Assembly: GCA_934444695.1 (NCBI GenBank)
Contig: CAKSDF010000012.1
Coordinates: 1-25,043, forward strand
Source of the DNA: an uncultured Eubacteriales bacterium
GTDB lineage: Bacteria; Bacillota; Clostridia; Oscillospirales; Acutalibacteraceae
DNA length: 25,043 nucleotides
Direction: 5' to 3'
Shown here: one piece after another, positions 15,023 through 22,249 of the stretch
How positions within the stretch are numbered: position 1 is the stretch's first letter
Layout: each line of letters opens with the position of its first letter
The notes under the pieces: model-generated
What the model was told of the DNA's origin: nothing
What the model saw: only the letters and a program-made list of their open reading frames with translations
Database searches by the model: none
Program-made: the position numbers and the translations under genes

Positions 15023-16077
15023 TACCTTACACCTCCGTTTTTGATAGCATCGAGCACCTGCTCGGGCGAGGGAATCATACCGCCGGCGCGGTTACAAAGC
15101 TCAACCGGCTTTTTGCACTTAACGGCAAGCTTAATGTCCTCGATCATCTGACCCATGGAAAGCTCTACCGAGATAAATCTTTCGACTTTTTCGGCCGCCT
15201 TTTCAAAGGGAGCAACGGGGAAGGGCCAGAGGGTTATGGGACGGATGAGACCGACCTTAATGCCCTGCTTTCTTGCCTCGTTGACGGCATTTTTGGAAAC
15301 GCGGGCGGCAATGCCGAAGGCCACAAGGCAGATGTCGGCATCATCCATCATATATTCTTCATACATAACCTCGTTTTGCTCAATGGTCTTGTAGCGTTCA
15401 AATCTTTCAAAGTTGAACTGTTCAAGCTCCTCGGGAACGAGGGACAGGGAATTGACAATGTTGTGGGGACGGCTCATTTTCGTACCGGTGGTCGCCCAGG
15501 GCTTTTCGGGAGGGGGAGCAACGTCAAAATCAAGCTCTACCGGCTCCATCATCTGACCCATTGTACCGTCGGCCATAATCATTGAAGTGACGCGGTATTT
15601 GTCGGCAAGCTCAAATCCCTTGACGGTAAGCTCGGCCATTTCCTGAACCGACGCGGGGGCAAGCACGATCATATGAAAATCGCCGTGACCGCCGCCCTTT
15701 GTGGCCTGGAAATAATCCGACTGGCTGGGCTGTATTCCGCCAAGTCCCGGGCCGCCGCGCTGAACGTTTACCACGAGAGCGGGAAGATCTGCACCGGCAA
15801 GGTAGGAAATACCCTCGCCTTTAAGGGAAATTCCGGGGCTTGAGGAGGAGGTCATAACCCTTTTTCCGGCCGACGAAACGCCATATACCATATTGATGGC
15901 CGCGATTTCACTTTCGGCCTGTAAAAATACTCCGCCGATCTTGGGCATCTTTTTTGCCATATATGCCGCAATCTCGGTTTGGGGTGTGATGGGATAGCCG
16001 AAGTAGTGGCGGCAGCCTGCAAGAATGGCCGCCTCGGCGATGGCTTCGTTTCCTTTCATAAGAACCTTTTCAGACAT
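15022..16077 (-). CDS. vorB: 2-oxoacid:ferredoxin oxidoreductase, alpha subunit (VorB type)
   Basis: 351-aa alpha subunit, beginning MSEKVLMKGNEAIAEAA and including GYPITPQTE near 28 and VNVQRGGPGLGG near 104, hallmarks of the VOR/KOR alpha subunit. With the beta, gamma and ferredoxin subunits it makes the enzyme that converts 2-oxo acid, CoA and oxidised ferredoxin to acyl-CoA, CO2 and reduced ferredoxin, or the reverse carboxylation. The length matches the family commonly annotated as 3-methyl-2-oxobutanoate dehydrogenase subunit VorB. It follows the ferredoxin gene by 6 nt, with GAGGTGAAG ribosome site. The assignment to branched oxo acids rests on family and neighbours, not on residues I can point to. 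Confidence 0.92.
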   Translation of the reverse strand: MSEKVLMKGNEAIAEAAILAGCRHYFGYPITPQTEIAAYMAKKMPKIGGVFLQAESEIAAINMVYGVSSAGKRVMTSSSSPGISLKGEGISYLAGADLPALVVNVQRGGPGLGGIQPSQSDYFQATKGGGHGDFHMIVLAPASVQEMAELTVKGFELADKYRVTSMIMADGTMGQMMEPVELDFDVAPPPEKPWATTGTKMSRPHNIVNSLSLVPEELEQFNFERFERYKTIEQNEVMYEEYMMDDADICLVAFGIAARVSKNAVNEARKQGIKVGLIRPITLWPFPVAPFEKAAEKVERFISVELSMGQMIEDIKLAVKCKKPVELCNRAGGMIPSPEQVLDAIKNGGVR

Positions 16078-16083
16078 TTTTCT

Positions 16084-16290
16084 TCACCTCTCTACCTTTA
16101 TGATACAATCGGGACACATTATGGCGCAGGACGCACAGCCGATGCAAGCCGCTTCATCGGTAAGCTCGGCGGGATGATGTCCCTTTTTGTTGATTTTCTG
16201 TTCCGACAGTTTTAAAAGGCCCTTTGGACATACGTCGACGCACAGCCCGCAGCCCTTGCAATTGTCGGTTTTAAAGGTAAGCTTTGCCAT
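16084..16290 (-). CDS. 2-oxoacid oxidoreductase delta subunit, 2[4Fe-4S] ferredoxin
   Basis: 68 aa with two classical C-x2-C-x2-C-x3-CP motifs: CKGCGLCVDVCP at about 11-22 and CIGCASCAIMCP at about 49-60. It would carry electrons between the TPP subunit and soluble ferredoxin. First gene of the delta-alpha-beta-gamma set. AAAAGGAGC lies 8 nt before ATG 16290. The 103-bp gap upstream contains AT-rich sequence but no promoter I can call with confidence. Confidence 0.95.
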   Translation of the reverse strand: MAKLTFKTDNCKGCGLCVDVCPKGLLKLSEQKINKKGHHPAELTDEAACIGCASCAIMCPDCIIKVER

Positions 16291-16393
16291 AGTTTTCGCT
16301 CCTTTTGAAGGTTTTCGTGTTTACGATTTTTGTTATAGTGAAATGTGTTATAAATGATATTGACATTGCGGACAGAACCGATTTTTAAGCCCA

Positions 16394-17059
16394 TCAAACC
16401 GGCCGCTTTTGAAGGGTAAGGGCAAATGGGTTTTCGACCTTTCCCGAAAGCTCCTTTAAAAGCCGCTTTTCAAAGCAGGTCATAACAACCGGAAGCCCGG
16501 TCAAAGCCGATACCTCGTTTGCAAAGTCAACGGACGAAAGCACGTCCTCGGCGGTGGTCTGCACCCCTAAATTGGAATTGTTGATTATTCCGGTAAAGGG
16601 GAGCCTTCCGGCCGTTTCGATCTCTTTTCTCACCTCGTCCACCGAGTGTGCATCGGGGGTCAGCGGTCGGAACTTGTTTATGACCAGCAGACAGTCAAAA
16701 TCCTTTTCCTCTTTTAAAGCGGGTGCAATTCTGCCCAGGGCATATGCCCCTCTGTCGTCCCCGCCCACATCGATGACCGCGCTGTATGTTTTATCATCGG
16801 TTATGGTGTAAATATCCTGAGGAAGGGCGGGAATGTCGAGGTTTGTGTTGGCATATTCCGAGCATATCAGCCTTATTCCGTGCTTTTTAATGTCGTCTGA
16901 GCTGTCCTTGGCGCGAAAATATGGATTTACAATGTCGAGATCGGCAAGCAGTGTCTTTTTACCGCCCTCTGCAAGATCAATGGCCATATTTACCGCCGCA
17001 TTGGTCTTTCCGCTTCCGTAATGGCCGCAAAGGAGGGTTACTCTTTTATAATTGTACAT
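16394..17059 (-). CDS. ParA/MinD-like P-loop ATPase of unknown role
   Basis: 221 aa, SIMIBI-class P-loop protein. Walker A GHYGSGKT is at 12-19, LADLDIVNPYFRA at 38-50 resembles the DxD region of MinD/Mrp/CobQ-type ATPases, and VIDVGGDDRGA at 95-105 looks like Walker B. The Walker A is not the deviant KGGxGKT, so it may be closer to nitrogenase-accessory or kinase-type members. It lies between the acyl-CoA synthetase fusion and the ferredoxin-oxidoreductase genes on the same strand, preceded by a very strong AAAGGAGGAG. A role in maturation (iron-sulfur or cofactor loading) or regulation of the oxidoreductase is inference only. A TTCTAaaaTAGAA dyad sits at 17078-17090, just upstream of the ribosome site. 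Confidence 0.75.
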   Translation of the reverse strand: MYNYKRVTLLCGHYGSGKTNAAVNMAIDLAEGGKKTLLADLDIVNPYFRAKDSSDDIKKHGIRLICSEYANTNLDIPALPQDIYTITDDKTYSAVIDVGGDDRGAYALGRIAPALKEEKDFDCLLVINKFRPLTPDAHSVDEVRKEIETAGRLPFTGIINNSNLGVQTTAEDVLSSVDFANEVSALTGLPVVMTCFEKRLLKELSGKVENPFALTLQKRPV

Positions 17060-17195
17060 TTTTCTCCTCCTTTAATATTCTAAAATAGAACTAAATTTTT
17101 AACTTTTATTAAAAGCTTGGGCTGTTTGTGCGGGCAAATGATGTGCCGGCAACGTGATGCCCTGCTTCGGTTATTCACCGCAATGTTCCCGCAAA

Positions 17196-19463
17196 TCAAA
17201 GCTTGTTGCGCTGGATCTTACCGCTGATGGTCTTGGGAAGCTCGTCCTTAAATTCCACTATGCGGGGATATTTGTAGGGAGCGGTGTTCTTTTTAACATA
17301 GTTCTGGATTTCTTTTTTAAGCTCTTCGGAAGGCTCGGTGCCTTTTGTCAGCACGACGTTTGCCTTAACGACCTGACCCCTGACCTCGTCGGGAGCGGCG
17401 GTGACGGCACATTCGAGAACGAAGGGCAGCTCCATGATGACGCTTTCGATCTCAAAGGGCCCGATGCGGTAGCCCGAGGACTTGATTACATCGTCCACGC
17501 GGCTGACATACCAGTAGAATCCGTCCTCATCACGCCATGCAACGTCGCCGGTGTGATAATATCCGTCGTGCCAAACCTCTTTGGTCTTTTCCTCGTTTTT
17601 ATAGTATCCTTTGAACAGTCCGCAGGGTACCTTGTCGGAGGTTTTGATGACGATCTCGCCCGATTCACCGTCGGGAACGGGATTTCCGTCGCTGTCGAGA
17701 AGGGTGATGTCGAACTGGGGAGAGGGTTTGCCCATAGAGCCGATCTTGTGGGGCTGACCCATAAGGTTGGCGATGGCAAGGGTGGTTTCGGTCTGGCCGA
17801 AGCCCTCCATTATCTTAAGGCCGGTGGCCTTTTCAAATTGCTTGTAGACCTCGGGGTTAAGCGCCTCGCCTGCGGTGGTCATATGGCGGATGGAGGAAAG
17901 ATCGTATTTTGAGATATCCTCCTTGACCATCATACGGAGCATTGTGGGAGGAGCGCAGAAGGTCGTGATCTTGTATTTTGCGAACATGGGAAGAATGTCG
18001 GCGGCCGAGAAGCGGTCGAAGTCGTAGGTGAAGACCGCGCCTTCGCACAGCCACTGGCCGAACATCTTACCCCACAGCGCCTTGCCCCAGCCGGTGTCGG
18101 AAATGGTAAAGTGCAGGCCGTCGTCGCTGACCCCGTGCCAGTATTTCGCGGTGATGTAGTGGCCGAGGGCATATTTGCAGGAATGGGCGGCGATTTTGGG
18201 ATAACCTGTGGTGCCGGATGTAAAGAACATAAGCATATTATCGTCGCCGCAGGCGGTGTCGGCCGTGCGGTGATAGTGGGCGCTGAAAAGGTGGAATTCC
18301 GAATCAAAATTGTGCCAGCCTTTTCTGTCCTTTCCCACCACTACCTTGACTTTTAAGGTGGGGCAGTTGTCGGCAACCTCGTCGACGCAATCTGGTACGC
18401 CGTCGTCCTCGGTGCAGATTATGGCCGAAACATCGGCCGCCTTAAAGCGGTATTCAAAATCGTGAGCCTTGAGCTGATGGGTGGCGGGGATGGCCACTGC
18501 GCCGATCTTGTTTAATGCAAGGAATGCAAACCAGAACTGATAGTGCCTTTTGAGCACCAGCATGACTCTGTCTCCCTTTTTGATTCCGAGAGAGGTAAAG
18601 TAGTTTGCACACTGCGCCGAGTAACGTTTCATATCATTAAAGGTAAAGCGGCGCTCGGTCTTGTCTTTTGAGATGTGAAGCATTGCAAGCTTGGTAGGAT
18701 CCTTTTTTGCGATGGCATCGACGGTATCAAAAGCAAAATTGTAGCTGTCCTCGTTGACGAAATCGATGCTTTTAAGCACGCCGTTTTCGTCCTCAACCGT
18801 CTTTATATACTTTTCGCTGACAAAGGTCTTTCCGGGAACCCTTCCGGGGATGAGGGTGTCGCGGACAACCGTCTCGGTGTGGGCCTCTCCCGGGAGAACC
18901 ACCGCCAAAAAGAGCACGTCGCTGCCGTCGACGGCGATCATTCCGTGGGGGGTCGAGCTGTTATAATAGATGCTGTCGCCCTCTTCGAGGTATTCAATGT
19001 TGTCGCCGACCTGTACCTTCATCTTTCCTTTAAGCACAAGGTCAAATTCCTGACCCGAGTGCTTGGTGAGATGAATGGGCTTGTGCTGAAGCTCTTCGCT
19101 GTAATCGTAACGCACCCAGTAGGGTTCGGCGATCTTTTTGCGGAAAAGGGGAGCCAGGTTCTGAATGTTTATGCCGTCCTCCTTGGCCGTTTCCTGACCC
19201 ATTCCTTTGCGGGTGACGGTGTAGGAAGAAAGGTGGGCACTCTGACCTTCCAGAAGGTCGGTGATACCGATGCCGAAGGCAAGAGAACATTTGTGGATAA
19301 ATGTGAAGGGAAAATCAAGCTGACCCGCTTCGTATTTAAGATAATCGTCGAGGGTCACTTCGGTCTTTTCGGCCATTTCCTCCACGGTCAGCCCGACTAT
19401 CTCGCGCATTTCGCGAATTCTGCGGGCAACCTCCAGAAGTTTTTCGGTGTCTACATTTGTCAT
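17196..19463 (-). CDS. XRE helix-turn-helix, cupin and acyl-CoA synthetase fusion
   Basis: 755-aa protein in three parts. Residues about 8-72 are an XRE-type helix-turn-helix (RRIREMREIVGLTVEEMAEK, then KYEAGQ). About 120-190 is a cupin_2 domain (HSGQEFDLVLKGKMKVQVGD, EEGDSIYYNSSTPHG). About 240-755 is an AMP-forming acyl-CoA synthetase of the medium-chain type: FTSGTTGYPK at 414-423, SDTGWGKALWGK at 455-466, GFGQTET at 554-560, HTGD at 637-640, catalytic Lys749 in SGKIQRNKL. ATG 19463 is chosen for the GGGAGGA site 7 nt upstream; an in-frame TTG at 19496 has none. HTH-cupin halves occur in transcription regulators, so this enzyme may bind DNA and sense its ligand. It is the first gene after a T-box leader; branched or aryl short acids are the suggested substrates. 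Confidence 0.9.
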   Translation of the reverse strand: MTNVDTEKLLEVARRIREMREIVGLTVEEMAEKTEVTLDDYLKYEAGQLDFPFTFIHKCSLAFGIGITDLLEGQSAHLSSYTVTRKGMGQETAKEDGINIQNLAPLFRKKIAEPYWVRYDYSEELQHKPIHLTKHSGQEFDLVLKGKMKVQVGDNIEYLEEGDSIYYNSSTPHGMIAVDGSDVLFLAVVLPGEAHTETVVRDTLIPGRVPGKTFVSEKYIKTVEDENGVLKSIDFVNEDSYNFAFDTVDAIAKKDPTKLAMLHISKDKTERRFTFNDMKRYSAQCANYFTSLGIKKGDRVMLVLKRHYQFWFAFLALNKIGAVAIPATHQLKAHDFEYRFKAADVSAIICTEDDGVPDCVDEVADNCPTLKVKVVVGKDRKGWHNFDSEFHLFSAHYHRTADTACGDDNMLMFFTSGTTGYPKIAAHSCKYALGHYITAKYWHGVSDDGLHFTISDTGWGKALWGKMFGQWLCEGAVFTYDFDRFSAADILPMFAKYKITTFCAPPTMLRMMVKEDISKYDLSSIRHMTTAGEALNPEVYKQFEKATGLKIMEGFGQTETTLAIANLMGQPHKIGSMGKPSPQFDITLLDSDGNPVPDGESGEIVIKTSDKVPCGLFKGYYKNEEKTKEVWHDGYYHTGDVAWRDEDGFYWYVSRVDDVIKSSGYRIGPFEIESVIMELPFVLECAVTAAPDEVRGQVVKANVVLTKGTEPSEELKKEIQNYVKKNTAPYKYPRIVEFKDELPKTISGKIQRNKL

Positions 19464-19497
19464 TTTCGGTTCCTCCCTGTCTTTTTTGCGGGGCAAT

Positions 19498-19536
19498 AAA
19501 AAAACCGCCCCAAAGAAAAGTTTCTTTGAGACGGGT
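19498..19536 (-). terminator. Conditional terminator of the second T-box leader
   Basis: On the minus strand CCCGTCTCAAAGAAA pairs with TTTCTTTGGGGCGG, followed by seven T residues. It ends 34 nt before ATG 19463 and directly follows the T-box sequence. Confidence 0.87.
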
Positions 19537-19764
19537 GAATGTTTTCACTCGCGGTACCACTCAAATTGCAGCAGAACTGCCACTCAGGATCAAACAATCC
19601 TTATGCCTTTACGCGGCAAGACGGGAAGCGCCTACTTGGAAAAATCTTTTCGGACTTCCGGCTCGGAAGGGATGGGCTACGAAGAACACCGCCGACGGTT
19701 TACACCAACCACCGTCTCTCTGCAAGGCTAAGCGTTCTAAGCCGTCTTCGTCACAGCCTTTGTT
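19498..19764 (-). promoter_or_regulatory. T-box leader upstream of the acyl-CoA synthetase fusion
   Basis: The T-box sequence GAGTGGTACCGCGAG lies on the minus strand at about 19563-19549, and the stem I apex is classical: GCAGAGAGACGGTGGTTGGTG (split across about 19722-19702) followed by AAACCGT. The stem I base can be drawn as GGCTG near 19757 with TAGCC near 19678, which puts TTC followed by G in the specifier position, suggesting a phenylalanine (UUC) specifier; this reading is tentative and a branched-chain codon is not excluded. The leader is about 270 nt and starts right at the predicted transcription start. It may control the entire run of genes down to ilvE. Confidence 0.88.
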
Positions 19765-19770
19765 GTCATC

Positions 19771-19799
19771 AATATAGCACACCTTTTTTTTGATGTCAA
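19771..19799 (-). promoter_or_regulatory. Strong promoter of the acyl-CoA synthetase T-box operon
   Basis: On the minus strand a perfect TTGACA (19799-19794) and TATATT (19776-19771) are 17 bp apart, with TGC before the -10. It has the same architecture as the promoter at 12403-12431. Confidence 0.85.
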
Positions 19800-19971
19800 G
19801 GGGTTTTTAAAAATTTTTTCGACATTTTTTTGTTGCATAAAATGCATATTGGGTTTATAAAAATGAAAGCGGCCGATAAATCACAAACCGCCGAAAACGG
19901 CTTGAAATCGTAATTTCTACCGGCAGTAGAGAAGACATATTTTTCGGTGGAATGAATTTTATTACGATAGA

Positions 19972-20000
19972 TTGATTTTAAGACCCTGTTGTTATATACT
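19972..20000 (+). promoter_or_regulatory. Promoter of degV
   Basis: TTGATT (19972-19977) and TATACT (19995-20000) are 17 bp apart and lie 31 bp before the degV start. The stretch 19800-19971 upstream, between the two divergent promoters, is AT-rich and holds only small hairpins (GCCGaaaaCGGC near 19892 and TCTACcggcaGTAGA near 19916). Confidence 0.65.
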
Positions 20001-20030
20001 TTGCCATAGATTTTTTTAGAAGGTGACATT

Positions 20031-20927
20031 ATGGAAAACAAATTTATTCTTACCTGCGAATCGACGGTCGATTTGCCTTATGAATACATTTGCAAAAGGA
20101 ATATTCCGGTGCTTTTTTATACATACACGGTAGACGGAAAAGAATATGAGGACGATATGGGAAAGGATCCCTCCTCCCTCGATAATTTTTATAAACTGCT
20201 TGACGAGGGGCATCTTCCCTCCACCTCCCAGATCAATGTTTTTAAATACGAAAACTTTTTTGAGTCTGTAATTGAAAAATACGACGGCGAGATTTTGCAC
20301 ATTGCCTTTGGCTCGGGAATGACCCCTTCGGTAAACAACGCCTATGACGCAGCAAAAAAGGTTATGGAAAAGCATCCGGGCAGGGTCATAAGGGTGGTCG
20401 ATTCTCTCGGAAGCTGCACGGGATACGGCCTTCTTGTGGACGATGCGGCCGACCTGCGGGACGGCGGAGAAACTGCCGAAACGGTGGAAAAATGGGCCCT
20501 TTCGGTGAGAAATACCATTCATCATCAGTTCTTTGCCACCGATCTTAAACTGTTCAGAAGAGGCGGACGTGTTTCCGGCCCTGCGGCGGCGGTGGCCACC
20601 GTGCTGAACATCTGCCCCATAATGCACCTTAACAGCGAAGGCAGAATTATAGCCTACGGAAAGGTGAGAGGCAAGAAAAACTCCATTATCAAAACCGTCG
20701 ACGAGGTCGAAAAGAACATAAAAGACGGAAGAAATTACAACGGCAAGATGTTCGTTTCCCACTCCAATTGTCCCGACCTTGCAAAGGCCACTATTGAGGA
20801 ACTGGAAAAGCGTTTTCCGAATATTAAGGACAAGATAGTTATGGGAAACATCGGCACCACCATCGCTTCACATACCGGCGTCGGTACTGTGGCTATATTT
20901 TTCTATGGCTGCGAGCGCCAGAAATAA
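20031..20927 (+). CDS. DegV family fatty-acid-binding protein
   Basis: 298 aa, full DegV length. N-terminal ILTCESTVDLPYEY and the conserved LPSTSQINVFKYENFF at about 62-77 are the DegV signature, as are GSGMTPSVNNAYDAA and the later LKLFRRGGRVSG. DegV proteins bind long-chain fatty acids in a two-domain cytoplasmic fold; in Firmicutes FakB members pair with the fatty acid kinase FakA to make acyl phosphates for phospholipid synthesis. Whether this one is a FakB cannot be told, since no fakA (Dak-type kinase) is nearby. AGAAGGTGA precedes ATG 20031. It is followed by a terminator, so it is monocistronic with its own promoter. Confidence 0.93.
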   Translation: MENKFILTCESTVDLPYEYICKRNIPVLFYTYTVDGKEYEDDMGKDPSSLDNFYKLLDEGHLPSTSQINVFKYENFFESVIEKYDGEILHIAFGSGMTPSVNNAYDAAKKVMEKHPGRVIRVVDSLGSCTGYGLLVDDAADLRDGGETAETVEKWALSVRNTIHHQFFATDLKLFRRGGRVSGPAAAVATVLNICPIMHLNSEGRIIAYGKVRGKKNSIIKTVDEVEKNIKDGRNYNGKMFVSHSNCPDLAKATIEELEKRFPNIKDKIVMGNIGTTIASHTGVGTVAIFFYGCERQK

Positions 20928-20980
20928 TGGTAAAAAAGAAATAATCGAATATATGCGTATACGCGGTCGAAGGCCTTTTT

Positions 20981-21001
20981 GCGGTCGGTCGGCCGCTTTT
21001 T
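20981..21001 (+). terminator. Intrinsic terminator of degV
   Basis: GCGGTC pairs with GGCCGC (one wobble) around a GGTC loop, followed by TTTTT. It lies 54 bp after the stop. A perfect GCGTATACGC palindrome is at 20955-20964 between them. Confidence 0.8.
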
Positions 21002-21015
21002 GTTACAAATAATTC

Positions 21016-21044
21016 TTGCTTATTTAATATGTATGTAGTATAAT
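21016..21044 (+). promoter_or_regulatory. Promoter of the cysteine desulfurase-thiI operon
   Basis: TTGCTT (21016-21021) and a perfect TATAAT (21039-21044) are 17 bp apart, immediately after the degV terminator and about 70 bp before the ATG. Confidence 0.75.
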
Positions 21045-21061
21045 TAAACGATAATAAGAAC

Positions 21062-21110
21062 GGAGAGTTTTTGCAAAAAAAGCTTTGCTCTCCTGAGGAG
21101 AAATAGCTTT
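21062..21110 (+). promoter_or_regulatory. Leader with mutually exclusive hairpins around the ribosome site
   Basis: GGAGAG (21062-21067) can pair with CTCTCC (21088-21093). Alternatively CTCC (21090-21093) pairs with the Shine-Dalgarno GGAG (21097-21100) inside a larger hairpin closed by AAAGCT/AGCTTT (21079-21084, 21105-21110). The second form would hide the ribosome site; the first would free it. This suggests but does not prove translational control. Confidence 0.35.
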
Positions 21111-21112
21111 TA

Positions 21113-22249
21113 ATGACATTGAATTATCTTGACAACAGCGCCACCACAAGGGTGAGCGAAAAAGCGGCCTTGAAGGCGGCCGAGATGATGACAAAAAAAT
21201 TCGGGAATCCCTCGTCGGTATACTCTCTCGGTCTTGATGCCGAAAGGGAGGTCAAAAAGGCGAGAGAATCGATTGCCAAAAGGCTCGGATGCAGCGAAAA
21301 GGAAATTTTCTTTACATCCTGCGGAACCGAGGCCAACAACCTTGCACTTTTCGGAGCGGCCGACGCCCTTAAAAAGACGGGTAAAAAAATCATAACAACA
21401 GCCATAGAGCACCCGTCGGTTTTAAACGCCGCAAAGGAGCTTGAAAAGCGGGGCTTTGAGGTGGCTTTTCTGCCGGTTTACGGCGACGGAAAGATAAAAC
21501 TTTGCGATCTTGAAAAGGAGCTTGACGATTCGGTCATTCTCGTGTCGATAATGCTCGTCAACAACGAGACCGGTGCTGTTCAGCCGGTAAAAGAGGCCGC
21601 AAGCCTTACAAAACGCCTTTGCAAAAACGCCCTTTTCCACTGCGATATGGTACAGGGCTTCGGAAAGACCGGCGATACCGTGAAAGATCTCGGAGTCGAC
21701 CTGCTTTCGGTAAGTGGACACAAGATACACGCTCCAAAAGGCGTAGGTGCACTTTATGTTAAAAACGGCGTTAAGATAAACAGCATACTTTTCGGCGGAG
21801 GGCAGGAAAAAGGAATGCGCTCGGGAACCGAGAACGTTCCGGCCATCGCAGCTTTCGGAGTGGCGGCCGAAGAGCTTCCAAACGAAAAAGAGGCCCTTGA
21901 AAAGGCCGCAAAGCTGAGTAGCATTGTAAAAAGCTCTCTTTCCGAGATTGAAGGAATCGTATTCAATTCTCCCGACGATGCACTGCCTTATATAGTCAAC
22001 TTCTCTTTGCCGAAAGTTCCGTCGGAGGTTATGATACACTTTTTAGAAGGATACGGAATATTCGTATCGGGCGGAAGTGCCTGCTCAAAGGGCAAACGCA
22101 GCCACGCTCTGTCGGCGCAAAATCTTTCACCTGAAATTATCGACAGCGCAATAAGGGTCAGTTTTTCCCACGATACCACCGAGCAACAGGCGGCAGATTT
22201 TGCCGAATGTGTGAAATCCGGCGCAAAAATTTTAAGAAGGAAGAAATAA
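21113..22249 (+). CDS. Cysteine desulfurase, NifS/IscS-like
   Basis: PLP enzyme of 378 aa that takes sulfur from cysteine as an enzyme-bound persulfide. Features: YLDNSATT at the N-terminus, TSCGTEANNLAL at about 68-79, TTAIEHPSVL with the PLP-stacking histidine, Lys204 in SGHKIHAPKG as Schiff base, and the active cysteine Cys324 in GSACSKGKRSHAL. It ends in TAATG with the thiI start, so its main partner is probably ThiI (the NifZ-ThiI pairing known in Firmicutes) rather than an Isc/Suf scaffold; none is nearby. ATG 21113 lies 12 nt after GAGGAG, a rather long spacing; a TTG at 21119 would be worse. Confidence 0.94.
   Translation: MTLNYLDNSATTRVSEKAALKAAEMMTKKFGNPSSVYSLGLDAEREVKKARESIAKRLGCSEKEIFFTSCGTEANNLALFGAADALKKTGKKIITTAIEHPSVLNAAKELEKRGFEVAFLPVYGDGKIKLCDLEKELDDSVILVSIMLVNNETGAVQPVKEAASLTKRLCKNALFHCDMVQGFGKTGDTVKDLGVDLLSVSGHKIHAPKGVGALYVKNGVKINSILFGGGQEKGMRSGTENVPAIAAFGVAAEELPNEKEALEKAAKLSSIVKSSLSEIEGIVFNSPDDALPYIVNFSLPKVPSEVMIHFLEGYGIFVSGGSACSKGKRSHALSAQNLSPEIIDSAIRVSFSHDTTEQQAADFAECVKSGAKILRRKK

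Noticed and set aside
18675..19499. 274-codon plus-strand frame opposite the HTH-cupin region
   Set aside because: Antisense shadow of the fusion gene; its end overlaps the T-box terminator.
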